Shown piece by piece: positions 18,378-27,092 of a stretch of DNA of 64,000 nt. The notes beneath the pieces were generated by a model. That model searched no databases and was not told the origin of the DNA. It saw only the letters and a list, made by a program, of their open reading frames with translations. The position numbers and the translations under genes are program-made. Origin of the DNA: UBA6168 sp041163745 (GTDB lineage Bacteria; Bacteroidota; Bacteroidia; Chitinophagales; Saprospiraceae); the NCBI GenBank assembly GCA_041163745.1, contig JBEAQU010000065.1, positions 1 to 64,000 of the forward strand, given 5' to 3'. How positions within the stretch are numbered: position 1 is the first letter of the stretch; the number at the start of each line of letters is the position of its first letter.

Positions 18378-18470
18378 GGGTGTTTCGAGAGTTGTCAAGA
18401 AAATCCGGGTATGCGTTTCGGTGACCGTATGCTACGGCATCTGGTGCGCACCGTACAATCCATCCTTCGC

Positions 18471-20285
18471 ATGAAACCAACCGTTGTCCATTCATTCATC
18501 TTATTCCTATGCTGCCTCGGTTCCGTCAATGCGGCGCTGGGTCAGCAGCAGGCCTTGAAGATAACCGATCTGCAGCTGGGCCATCCTCTGCCCGGCATAC
18601 CTTTCTACCATTGCAAGGCCAGCCTGGAATTGCCGGAGCCGTCCGTCATGGAGGTGGAGATGTCCGTCGATGGCAAACCTTTGCGGGCGACGGACTTGTA
18701 CAGGGTCGGCCAGTTGGGTGATCCCGTTTATCCCGTGCTGACGCACCGGCCACCCTCCGGTTACGGGCTATCTTTCGACGGAACGCGTTATCAGCGTCCG
18801 GATGTCGTCGGGTGGGTTCCTTGGGAACCGGGCAAGACCTATGACATCACTATCACCGTACGGCTGAAGGAAAATCCAAAACCCTCCCCGAAGGATGTTT
18901 TTCTAACGGCTACCCGGCGTGTGACGGCTCCTGCGGATGCGCCCGTCTTCGACCGGGCCTGGAAAAAATACAAATCGGTGGTGTTGTCCGAAACGGCCGG
19001 TATCGACCGAAATGGAGAACCGGTGGAGGTGCTGCTTTCCTTTTATCCGGACGAAGCGGCCCAGCTGCAGCGGGATATCCGGGTGGTGGCGGTGGATCCG
19101 GTTTCCCATCGCGTGACGGAAGTGCCTTGTCAGGTCTACGACCAGGAATCCTTCCTTGAAAAAGATGACATGGCGCCCGACATACAAGGTAAACCGACCC
19201 GGGAGATACCGCTTTGGTATCCGACGGTAACGACCCGGGTGGCATTCCTGGCGGATGTGCCGGCACGTTCACGACGGATTTACCTTGTGTATTACGATAA
19301 CCCGGCCGCCATGGCCAAACAGTACAGCACAGACCTCCGGGTCCAGGGGGAAAAGCCGGGCCTCAGCATAGAGAACGAACATTACAGCATCGTCCTTCAC
19401 CCGCAGTCAGGACACCTTGACCAGCTTACCCTCAAATCCCTTCCGCATTTTCCCTTGTATCACCGAATGGAGACAAACGGTGCGGTGCATTGGAATCCCG
19501 ATGTGTACAGTCCGCCGCGTGCATGGACGCACACCGCCGACTGGAAGAATCCTGCGAACAGCAAGTTCATGGCCGGTCATATCAAAGCCACCAGCGAGGC
19601 ATGGAATCATATGCGGGAAATGGAGGAAGTGGACGCCTCCGTCCGGTACGAGTTCTATCCAGGGGTTCCCTACTTCATCAGCTCCAGTACCATGCGCATC
19701 AACGAGACCGTCCATTGCCTGGCCTTGCGAAACGCCGAAATCGTTTTCAAACGGGAACTGTTCAACCGGCTGGTCTGGCCGGACGACATACGCGACACCA
19801 TCATCGATTACGATGTCCTGCACATGCCGGACCTGACGGATGTAAAGATGGAGGCGGATGTCCCTTGGTTGCTGTTGTACAATGACACCGCCGGTATTGT
19901 TTTCGCCGGCATCCAGTTGGAATATATGAATACCGGTCTGGAAAACGCCGAAAGACTGCTCAATCCTTTCATGTACGTGACGGGCGGACCTTGGATCTAT
20001 TGGTCGAGGGCCTTGTCCCTGAGTTTCCTTTCATCCAACATGCAGCATATGATACCCGCACGGAAAGGAAATTTCTTTGCGGAGAAATGGGCCTATGTCA
20101 CTTATCGCATACAACCTGGTGAAAAGCCCTGGTCGCAGACCGAAGAATGGATGAAAAAGCTGCGCCATCCCTTGCGGATACACCTGACGGAAGAGGTGGA
20201 CGAACGGGTTTCCCGTTTGGTCCACGAGGTGTTCATGGACGAAGGAAAGAGCGGTTGGGAAGAACGGGGAACGAGCAAACATTGA
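18471..20285 (+). CDS. secreted protein of unknown function, likely carbohydrate-related
   Basis: The 604-residue product has a signal peptide (MKPTVVHSFILFLCCLGS, cleavage near NAALG-QQ). An N-terminal Ig-like part (residues about 30-150) is followed by a large beta-rich region. SIENEHYSIVLHPQSGHLDQLTLK is the type of repeat-edge seen in mutarotase-like folds, and aromatic patches such as GGPWIYWSRALSLSF could line a sugar site. I recognise no catalytic motif. An upstream in-frame Met at 18411 would bury the signal peptide, so 18471 was chosen. It follows the 890-residue secreted protein by 93 bases and precedes a CBM9-like gene by 13 bases. Confidence 0.55.
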   Translation: MKPTVVHSFILFLCCLGSVNAALGQQQALKITDLQLGHPLPGIPFYHCKASLELPEPSVMEVEMSVDGKPLRATDLYRVGQLGDPVYPVLTHRPPSGYGLSFDGTRYQRPDVVGWVPWEPGKTYDITITVRLKENPKPSPKDVFLTATRRVTAPADAPVFDRAWKKYKSVVLSETAGIDRNGEPVEVLLSFYPDEAAQLQRDIRVVAVDPVSHRVTEVPCQVYDQESFLEKDDMAPDIQGKPTREIPLWYPTVTTRVAFLADVPARSRRIYLVYYDNPAAMAKQYSTDLRVQGEKPGLSIENEHYSIVLHPQSGHLDQLTLKSLPHFPLYHRMETNGAVHWNPDVYSPPRAWTHTADWKNPANSKFMAGHIKATSEAWNHMREMEEVDASVRYEFYPGVPYFISSSTMRINETVHCLALRNAEIVFKRELFNRLVWPDDIRDTIIDYDVLHMPDLTDVKMEADVPWLLLYNDTAGIVFAGIQLEYMNTGLENAERLLNPFMYVTGGPWIYWSRALSLSFLSSNMQHMIPARKGNFFAEKWAYVTYRIQPGEKPWSQTEEWMKKLRHPLRIHLTEEVDERVSRLVHEVFMDEGKSGWEERGTSKH

Positions 20286-20298
20286 CTTTGACAACAAA

Positions 20299-21033
20299 AT
20301 GCATATGAATATCCTATGGTGCGCAGCCGCGTTCATCCTCCCTTTGTTGGAAAAGGCGGGCGGGCATTTGGCCGGAGAGGCCGTTTACCCGGAGGACTGT
20401 CAGAAGACGTATGCAGTCCGTCGGTGCGACGAGGCGCCGCAGATCGATGGTCATGCAGATCCGGCGGAGTGGTCATCGGCGCTCGTCCTGACCGATTTTT
20501 CCCTCCCTTGGGAATCGGTAACCGCACCCCTCACGATTTTCCTGGCCTTGCATGATCGGGATTATCTGTATTTCTGTTATGTGGTTGCGGATACGAACCT
20601 GGTTTTGTGGAATCATGTCGATGAGGAGATGGACATCGTATATGAGGACAGGGTGGAGTTGTTTTTCGCGGCGGACCGTGAGTTGGACGCTTATTATTGT
20701 TTTGAAATCGATGCGCTGGGCAGGGCTCTGGACAACAGCGGGCGGTTGGGAATGCCGATCGAACCGGACTGGAACTGTCCGGGCAGCTTGCTCAAGGGCA
20801 TGGTGCGGGAAGATGGTTACACGGTGGAAGGTCGGATACCCCTGGCATCCCTTGCGGAAATGGGGGTGTATCGCCCCGGCGAGCCGATACTTACCGGGCT
20901 GTACAGGGCGGAGTTCAATGGAACCGGGCATCCGCGTTCCCCGGATATGCATTGGATCAGTTGGATTCGACCGGATTCGGAGAAACCGAATTTCCACATT
21001 CCGTCCTCGTTCGGATGTCTGGTGCTCGAATGA
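20299..21033 (+). CDS. carbohydrate-binding family 9-like protein
   Basis: The 244-residue product matches the CBM9-like/DOMON-type sandwich. Typical elements are PQIDGHADPAEWSSALVLTDF near the N-terminus, LALHDRDYLYFCYVVADTNL, the acidic EDRVELFFA strand, YYCFEIDALGRALDN, VEGRIPLASL and the final WISWIRPDSEKPNFHIP. Such proteins bind sugars, but this one lacks an attached catalytic domain. A weak hydrophobic N-terminus (NILWCAAAFILPLL) may serve for export. It lies only 13 bases after the previous gene, so co-transcription is likely. The second Met at 20305 is an alternative start. Confidence 0.75.
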   Translation: MHMNILWCAAAFILPLLEKAGGHLAGEAVYPEDCQKTYAVRRCDEAPQIDGHADPAEWSSALVLTDFSLPWESVTAPLTIFLALHDRDYLYFCYVVADTNLVLWNHVDEEMDIVYEDRVELFFAADRELDAYYCFEIDALGRALDNSGRLGMPIEPDWNCPGSLLKGMVREDGYTVEGRIPLASLAEMGVYRPGEPILTGLYRAEFNGTGHPRSPDMHWISWIRPDSEKPNFHIPSSFGCLVLE

Positions 21034-21049
21034 TTAGCCGGCCGGAGGG

Positions 21050-22174
21050 TCAGTCCACACGGAACAGTTCGCTGGCAATGCCATCCGCCAGGAACTTTCC
21101 CTTCGGAGTCAGGCGATAAGTATCTTGGTTTCTTTCCATGAAACCATCCCGCAGGAAAGGTTCGGCGGAAAGTTGGAAGTAGGGCAGGAATCCTAATTTG
21201 TCCAGGCTGGCGGTATCACATCCCCACATGGTGCGAAGACTTGTCATGACGTATTCGTTGTACTGCTGGGCGGTGGTAAGCTCCTCTGATTCGAAAGGTA
21301 TCCTGCCTTCGGCAATCGCCTTGAGGTAGGTCATGTTGTTGGCCGTGTTCCACTGTCGGGTACCTGGGCGGAAAGAGTGTGCGGACGGACCGATTCCGAT
21401 GTAAGGTATACCTTTCCAATAACTGGTGTTGTGCCGGGAATAGGAACCTGGTCTGGCGAAGTTGGAAATTTCGTAATGTTCGAAACCGTGCAGGGCGGTC
21501 ATCTGTACCAGCCGGTCGAACTGTGCTGCGGCGTGTTCTGGGGACACCGGTTCGGCGGCGCCCTTACGCACCTGGTGCCACAGGATGGTTCTTTCCTCCA
21601 CGGTCAGGCAATAGGCGGAAAGGTGCGGGATGCCAAGGTTGAAAAAGGTATCCAGGTTCCGTTCCCATTCCGCATGGCTGGTGATGGGGGCTCCGTAAAT
21701 GAGGTCGATGGTGATGTTGTCGAATCCTGCATCCTGCACGTTGCGGATGGAGCGGAGCGAATCTTCGGCAGTGTGGATCCTGCGCATGAAGCGGAGGTCC
21801 GTATCCGAAAAGGACTGGATACCGATACTGAATCGGTTGACAGGTGTGCGTCGCAACATCGCCAGTTTCTCCTTGGTCAGGTCGTCCGGATTGGCTTCCA
21901 GGGTGATTTCCACATTTGGTCCCGCAGTGTCGAAATGTTTGTGGATGGCTTCGAAGAGCAGGTCCAGGTCTTTTTCCTCCAACAAAGAGGGAGTGCCTCC
22001 GCCGAAATAAATGGTCTCGATTTGTTGGGAAGCCAGTTCGGGCCGGCGGAGGGCCATTTCCTCGACCATGGCCCGCACCATATCCGCCTTGTAGGCGAGC
22101 GAAGTGGAGAAATGAAAATTGCAATAGCTGCAGGCCTGGCGGCAAAAGGGTATATGTAGGTAGATACCAGCCAT
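21050..22174 (-). CDS. hemW: heme chaperone HemW (radical SAM)
   Basis: HemW is a radical-SAM-fold protein that delivers heme to target proteins; it was long annotated as a coproporphyrinogen oxidase. The 374-residue product begins MAGIYLHIPFCRQACSYCNF, giving the CxxxCxxC cluster ligands Cys11, Cys15 and Cys18 followed by Phe20, the HemW-type spacing. TIYFGGGTPSLL, EANPDDL, NRFSIGIQSF and GFEHYEISNFARPG are also typical. The frame extends upstream to 22393, but the family start is at 22174. It follows the amidohydrolase gene by 7 bases and probably shares its transcript. Confidence 0.93.
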   Translation of the reverse strand: MAGIYLHIPFCRQACSYCNFHFSTSLAYKADMVRAMVEEMALRRPELASQQIETIYFGGGTPSLLEEKDLDLLFEAIHKHFDTAGPNVEITLEANPDDLTKEKLAMLRRTPVNRFSIGIQSFSDTDLRFMRRIHTAEDSLRSIRNVQDAGFDNITIDLIYGAPITSHAEWERNLDTFFNLGIPHLSAYCLTVEERTILWHQVRKGAAEPVSPEHAAAQFDRLVQMTALHGFEHYEISNFARPGSYSRHNTSYWKGIPYIGIGPSAHSFRPGTRQWNTANNMTYLKAIAEGRIPFESEELTTAQQYNEYVMTSLRTMWGCDTASLDKLGFLPYFQLSAEPFLRDGFMERNQDTYRLTPKGKFLADGIASELFRVD

Positions 22175-22181
22175 CGGTAGA

Positions 22182-23018
22182 TCAGTCCTTGATATGATAG
22201 CAATGGGCGGCGACGGATCCCATGACCATGTCTCGGTCGGATGGTGTCCATCCGTCCATGTGGCGCAGCACGACGTCCAGGACTTGCCGGTAGTCTGCCG
22301 CCAGGAGACAAACCGGCCAGTCGGAACCGAACAACAAGCGTTCGGGGCCGAATATACGGGTGACATGATCCAGGTAAGGTACGAACTGGTCATAGGACCA
22401 GCCCTGCCAATCCGCTTCCGTCACAAGGCCCGACAATTTGCAAAAGACCTGCTTATGCCGGGCGATACGGGTCATCCATGTTGCCCAAGGCTCGAATGTG
22501 CCCGTCCGGACGGATGGTTTGGCGAGGTGGTCGATGACGAAGCGCTGTCGGGGAAACCGTTCGAGCAAGGAATGAACGGCGGGCAGTTGGTGCGGATATA
22601 CGAGGATGTCGTAGCTGTAGCCTAAGTCTTCCAGGAGAGCGATGCCCCGCTGGAAAGCAGGTCGTTGCAGAAAATCCGGATCGGTTTCCGCCTGTACGAT
22701 GTGACGAAAGCCGCATAGGGACCTGTAGGACCGGAAAGTTTCCAGTCGTTCGGCGATGTTGTCCGCCTGGAGATTGACCCAACCGACCACTCCTTTGACG
22801 AAGGGATGCTGGTCGGCCATTTCCAGCAGGAAGTGTGTTTCCTGCTCCGACTGGTCCGCTTGAACGGCGATGCAGCCGTCCATATCGTTTGCAACGAGCA
22901 GAGGAGAAAGTTCTGGCGGTAGGTAGTCCTTTCGGAGGACAGCCATGTCATCCGTTATCCAGGCATCGCGTATAGGGTCGTATCTCCAGAAGTGTTGATG
23001 GGCATCTATCGTCATCAC
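22182..23018 (-). CDS. amidohydrolase of the L-fuconolactonase type
   Basis: TIM-barrel metal hydrolase (amidohydrolase-2 family) of 278 residues. It has the metal-binding DAHQHFW near the start, GIALLEDLGYSYDILVYPHQLP, FVIDHLAKP (His), and LLFGSDWPVC (catalytic Asp). This combination is shared by L-fucono-lactonases and related lactonases. The real substrate cannot be read from sequence. No fucose genes are adjacent. It is the upstream partner of hemW, 7 bases apart. A second Met follows the first directly, so the start could be one codon later. Confidence 0.85.
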   Translation of the reverse strand: MMTIDAHQHFWRYDPIRDAWITDDMAVLRKDYLPPELSPLLVANDMDGCIAVQADQSEQETHFLLEMADQHPFVKGVVGWVNLQADNIAERLETFRSYRSLCGFRHIVQAETDPDFLQRPAFQRGIALLEDLGYSYDILVYPHQLPAVHSLLERFPRQRFVIDHLAKPSVRTGTFEPWATWMTRIARHKQVFCKLSGLVTEADWQGWSYDQFVPYLDHVTRIFGPERLLFGSDWPVCLLAADYRQVLDVVLRHMDGWTPSDRDMVMGSVAAHCYHIKD

Positions 23019-23065
23019 CGCATGTCATGATTTTGCCTCGGTAGGTTCCAGGATTTGCATTCGGA

Positions 23066-23764
23066 TCAGTCGTGGCCGCCCGTTTCGACCGATGGGAGGG
23101 ATCGGACATCCCATACGGCGATACATTTGTCGGCGAAAGCGCCGTCCACTTCCGTGCAATGTTCGTTCACCAGCAGGACAGGGTCCGGAAACAGGAAAGG
23201 GTGCAGCTGAAGGTTCAAGGGCCGCCAACCGCCGGTGTTGATGTCGAGGTTTTGCGTTTCCTCCGTGAAGTGGGTGGTAGCGAGAAATTTGGCGCCGTTT
23301 CGTCTGATGTTGGCAAGCGCTTTCCGGATATCCTCGAATGAGAGATGGACCAGGCAATCGCGGCAAAAGACCAGGTCGGCAGCCGGCAGGTCGTCACACA
23401 GCAGATCCAGGTGAAGGAAGGTTCGGAGGTCCGAAGCGAACCGTTGCCCGTTCCGTCGGACCAGGTCTTCCACAATATCGGCGCCGATGTAGCGGATTGC
23501 TCCGAGATCCACCGTCCGCATCCAGTTGAAGTCCCCGCAGGGAATGTCCAGTATGGAACGGATATCCAGTTGTCGCAGGATATCAGGCAGGGCGGCGGCG
23601 ATCGTACGGGTTTGTGTTAGGGTGGAACCCTCTCCGGAAACGGACTCGTCCGAATGGATGTTCCAAGCCTGTTCCCGATATATCTTGTCAAATATTTCGT
23701 GCACGGCCAGGCCGTCGAGATCCGGTTTGGCAGCATAAGCGTACAATTGGGCTCTACTCGTCAT
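23066..23764 (-). CDS. class I SAM-dependent methyltransferase
   Basis: A 232-residue Rossmann-fold methyltransferase. The glycine loop is LDIPCGDFNWMR (motif I), followed by YIGADIVEDLV (acidic end of strand 2), ADLVFCRDCLVHLSFEDI (motif IV/post-I) and KFLATTHF. The N-terminal helix AVHEIFDKIYREQAW is common to this Bacteroidota group. The substrate is unknown. It lies 47 bases upstream of the amidohydrolase-hemW pair on the same strand. Confidence 0.82.
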   Translation of the reverse strand: MTSRAQLYAYAAKPDLDGLAVHEIFDKIYREQAWNIHSDESVSGEGSTLTQTRTIAAALPDILRQLDIRSILDIPCGDFNWMRTVDLGAIRYIGADIVEDLVRRNGQRFASDLRTFLHLDLLCDDLPAADLVFCRDCLVHLSFEDIRKALANIRRNGAKFLATTHFTEETQNLDINTGGWRPLNLQLHPFLFPDPVLLVNEHCTEVDGAFADKCIAVWDVRSLPSVETGGHD

Positions 23765-23934
23765 AGGAGGCTCGGATGGATTGCTGTTGTGGACAAAGGT
23801 GCTGTCGGATCATGGGAAAATCCGGTCGGTCAAAATAGGAAATTTTTCCGTTCTGTTGCAGACGGAACGGTCAAAGGATCAAAAGGTCCGGCTCGATTGT
23901 CCGGGAGCTACGGCGGTACATAAAAGCGACCGGC

Positions 23935-25338
23935 TCAAATGTGAAGCGCCCTGTTGTCTGTGGCGGCAAGCGCGGCTTCCTTGACGGCTTCTGCGAAAGT
24001 CGGGTGGGCATGGCTCATCCGGGCGCAATCCTCCGCGGAAGCACGGAATTCCATCAGGGTGACTGCCTCCGCAATCAGGTCTGCGGCACGGGCTCCCACA
24101 ATATGGACGCCCAGAATTTCGTCTGTATCTCGGTGGGCGAGTATCTTGACCATTCCTTCCGTATCCGTACTGGCCCGGGCCCGGCCCAGCGCCTTCATCG
24201 GAAACTTTCCTGATTTGTAAGGAATGCCGTCGGCCTTGAGCTGTTCTTCTGTCTGGCCGACGGAAGCCACTTCCGGCCAGGTATACACAACGCCGGGAAT
24301 GAGGTTGTAATGTATGTGGGGTTGTTGGCCGCTGATGATTTCGGCAACGAAAACACCTTCTTCTTCAGCTTTGTGCGCGAGCATGGCACCTCGGATGACA
24401 TCGCCGATGGCATAGATGCCGGGAACATCCGTCTGCAGGTGTTCATCGACCTGTATACGTCCCCTGTCATCGGTGCGTACACCGATGTTTTCCAGTCCGA
24501 GCCCGGTGGTGTAAGGTTTTCTGCCAATGGAGAGCAGACAGTAATCCGCTTCGATTTGGAAAGCCGAATTGCCGTCCTTTTTGGTGACGGTGGCCACCAC
24601 GCCCTTTTCGTCGGCCGCTACCGAATTGACCTGGTGTCCCAGATGGAATTTGATGCCCAGGTCTTTGAGGGCCCGCATCAGTTCCTTGCTGCAGTCGCCG
24701 TCCATGGTGGGAATGATGCGGTCCATGTATTCCACGACTTCCACTTCGGTACCCAATCTGGCGTATACGGAGCCGAGTTCCAAACCGATGACCCCACCGC
24801 CGATGATGACCATTCGCCGGGGAACTTCGCGGAGGTTAAGGGCTTCGGTGGAGGTGATGATCCTTTTCTTGTCGTAGGCGAATCCGTTGGGAACGATTGG
24901 TTTGGAACCGGTGGCGATGATGACCTTTTCCGCTGTCAGCACCTGTTCGGTACCGTCATCGGATCGGACCAGGATATGTTTGGTATCCTGGAAGGAAGCA
25001 TGGCCATGCAGAACGGTGACCTTGTTTTTCTTCATCAGGAAGGAAACACCTTTGCAAGTTTGATCCACGACTTCGTTCTTCCGGCGGATCATCTGTTCCA
25101 TGTCCACGGACAAATTTTCTAGTTTGATTCCGTGAAGGTTGAACTTCTTATGTGCGTTGTGGAAATGTTCGGAGCTGTCGAGCAATGCTTTGGAAGGAAT
25201 GCATCCCACGTTCAGGCAGGTGCCGCCCAAGGTGTCGTACCTTTCGACGAGGGCGGTTCTAAGGTTCAGTTGGGCGCAGCGGATGGCGGCGACATAGCCG
25301 CCCGGTCCGGCACCGATGATAACGACATCGAATTGCAT
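23935..25338 (-). CDS. lpdA: dihydrolipoyl dehydrogenase (E3)
   Basis: FAD flavoprotein that reoxidises dihydrolipoamide of 2-oxoacid dehydrogenase complexes with NAD+. The 467-residue product has the FAD loop GAGPGGYVAA, the redox disulfide GGTCLNVGCIPSKALL, the NAD loop GGGVIGLELGSVYARLG, GRKPYTTGLGLE, the FAD motif YAIGDVI, and the C-terminal catalytic HAHPTFAEAVKEA His/Glu pair. The start MQFDVVIIG is most like the family, and a start three codons earlier (25347) is possible. The E2 gene of a pyruvate dehydrogenase lies in this window at 50.8 kb, unlinked. Confidence 0.95.
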   Translation of the reverse strand: MQFDVVIIGAGPGGYVAAIRCAQLNLRTALVERYDTLGGTCLNVGCIPSKALLDSSEHFHNAHKKFNLHGIKLENLSVDMEQMIRRKNEVVDQTCKGVSFLMKKNKVTVLHGHASFQDTKHILVRSDDGTEQVLTAEKVIIATGSKPIVPNGFAYDKKRIITSTEALNLREVPRRMVIIGGGVIGLELGSVYARLGTEVEVVEYMDRIIPTMDGDCSKELMRALKDLGIKFHLGHQVNSVAADEKGVVATVTKKDGNSAFQIEADYCLLSIGRKPYTTGLGLENIGVRTDDRGRIQVDEHLQTDVPGIYAIGDVIRGAMLAHKAEEEGVFVAEIISGQQPHIHYNLIPGVVYTWPEVASVGQTEEQLKADGIPYKSGKFPMKALGRARASTDTEGMVKILAHRDTDEILGVHIVGARAADLIAEAVTLMEFRASAEDCARMSHAHPTFAEAVKEAALAATDNRALHI

Positions 25339-25422
25339 GGTATACATAGTATTTAACAGCGGCGTCGTTTCGGAGGGTCGTTCCGTTCGGGTACCGCGGT
25401 ATGGGGAAACAGTCAGAATGAC

Positions 25423-25460
25423 AAAAAAAGCCTTACGGGGGTGCTCACCAAGGTGAGGCG
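25423..25460 (-). terminator. intrinsic terminator after ricT
   Basis: Read on the minus strand, a CTCACC-TT-GGTGAG hairpin (plus-strand 25444-25457) inside weaker GCCT/AGGC pairing is followed by a run of seven T (plus-strand A at 25423-25429). It lies about 75 bases past the ricT stop. Confidence 0.5.
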
Positions 25461-25535
25461 CTCAATACCCGGCGGCAAGAACTTGATTGTGCCGGGAAGG
25501 CGGCTATCTCCACCAAAGGAACAACACAAACGAGC

Positions 25536-27041
25536 TTACGTTTTGTTACCGCCACGGTTTCGGCGATTATTTCTGCCGCGGCCCCTCCTCTTTTGCTGGT
25601 CGTCCTTTTTGTGCTCGTCGGTAGAAGAGGCGGACGGACCTGCTGCTGGCGGATTGCTGCCGGCGGATGGTGGCCGGTCCGGTTCCCTGCGGGTACCGGG
25701 TGGAGGAGTCGGATTTTTCTGCTGTTCCCGGCGGGGAGGGCGGTTGCTTTTACGGTTGCCAGGCGTAGCCGTTGGGTCCTGTGCCTCCTTTGTAGATTTG
25801 GTACCCGGACTTGTATTTCCCTTATCACTTGGGGAATTTCGGTCCTGCGGTTCCTTGGCGACCCTGCCACCTTCCCTTTTATCGGTCTTTCGCAATGCTT
25901 GGTCGCCTGGTTTTTTCTTTTTCTTCTTCCGACGTTTTTCTTCGGGCGGAAGTTCGATGACACCGGTGACGTCTCCGGGAGCGTAGTCATGGGCGTCCTC
26001 TTTTTCGGCATCCTGCGGGATTTGCAGTACAGCCAGGTCTTCCGGCATTTCTCCGCGTCGGTTCATTTCCCGGACGGAACGCACCTGCTCGAGATCGAGC
26101 GCATAGAGTCGGCCCCTTCCGTGATCCTGTTCATAGCCGTAGTACATGAGGCCTTTGAAGATATCGGTCTTCATCATGACGGCGATACCGTGGCGGGTCC
26201 GCAACTTGTCCGCATCATCCGGGAAGTTGGACAGCGCTTCCATATAGGTGTCCAGTTCATAGTTGAGGCAGCATTTAAGGCGGCCGCATTGACCGGACAA
26301 TTTGGCCTGGTTGATCGCTAGGTTTTGATAGCGGGCGGCGGCGGTGGACACGGTCCGATAAGTGGTGAGCCAGGTCGAACAGCACAATTCCCTGCCGCAG
26401 GGTCCGAGGCCGCCGATCCTGGCCGATTCCTGTCGGGCGCCGATTTGGCGCATTTCGACCTTGACTTTGAATTCCTTTGCGTAATGCCTGATCAGCTCGC
26501 GGAAATCCACCCGTCCGTCGGCAGTATAGAAGAAGGTTGCTTTTTTTCCGTCGCCCTGGAATTCCACATCGCCCAGTTTCATGTTCAGGTTCAATGTCCG
26601 GGCGATGGCCCGGGCACGTATCATGACGGGTTTTTCGAGATTCCGGACCTCATCCAGTTTCTCCAGGTCGCGTTCATTGGCCTTTCGTATGACTTTTGGG
26701 AAAAAGCCGTTGGGGGAGACTTTTCTTTTCGCCATTTGCAGGCGGACCAGTTCGCCGGAGAGGGATATCCTGCCCAGGTCATATCCTGCCTGGGTATCCA
26801 CGACCACGAGGTCGCCGGTGGTGGCCCGGGTAAAAGGCTGGTTATAGAAAAAAGCCTTTCTGGAACCGTTCTTGAACGATACCTCCACGATTTGAAAAGG
26901 TTCCACGTCTTCGATTTCCTGGGCGGTGATCCAGTCGAAGGTGTTGAGGCGGTTACATCCGCCGGTGCTGCAGTTGCCATTGTTTCTGCAGCCTATCGGT
27001 TGACCGTCTTTCAGGTTGACGGAACATCCAGCACAAGCCAT
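25536..27041 (-). CDS. ricT: PSP1-domain protein RicT with a long basic tail
   Basis: RicT/YaaT belongs to the Y-complex which in Bacillus binds RNase Y and carries Fe-S clusters. The 501-residue product has the PSP1 domain (VSFKNGSRKAFFYN onward) and the Cys-rich hallmark GPCGRELCCSTWL with GQCGRLKCCLNYELDTY. An extra N-terminal Cys cluster (CAGC..CRNNGNCSTGGC) is present. Residues after about 370 are a low-complexity Lys/Pro/Arg tail ending RRGRGRNNRRNRGGNKT, of an RNA-binding kind. It follows holB by 51 bases, an arrangement also seen in other phyla. Confidence 0.88.
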   Translation of the reverse strand: MACAGCSVNLKDGQPIGCRNNGNCSTGGCNRLNTFDWITAQEIEDVEPFQIVEVSFKNGSRKAFFYNQPFTRATTGDLVVVDTQAGYDLGRISLSGELVRLQMAKRKVSPNGFFPKVIRKANERDLEKLDEVRNLEKPVMIRARAIARTLNLNMKLGDVEFQGDGKKATFFYTADGRVDFRELIRHYAKEFKVKVEMRQIGARQESARIGGLGPCGRELCCSTWLTTYRTVSTAAARYQNLAINQAKLSGQCGRLKCCLNYELDTYMEALSNFPDDADKLRTRHGIAVMMKTDIFKGLMYYGYEQDHGRGRLYALDLEQVRSVREMNRRGEMPEDLAVLQIPQDAEKEDAHDYAPGDVTGVIELPPEEKRRKKKKKKPGDQALRKTDKREGGRVAKEPQDRNSPSDKGNTSPGTKSTKEAQDPTATPGNRKSNRPPRREQQKNPTPPPGTRREPDRPPSAGSNPPAAGPSASSTDEHKKDDQQKRRGRGRNNRRNRGGNKT

Positions 27042-27092
27042 GTTGCAATGTGATTGAGTGATCGATGATACGGGACCTCGGTCTTACCGGGT

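Noticed and set aside
17256..18398. 380-codon open frame antisense to the large secreted protein
   Set aside because: Composition looks like a shadow frame, and the plus-strand gene has a signal peptide and consistent domain character.
26890..26920. Half parS-like sequence GTTCCACGT in ricT
   Set aside because: The second half does not continue the palindrome, so it is not a parS candidate.
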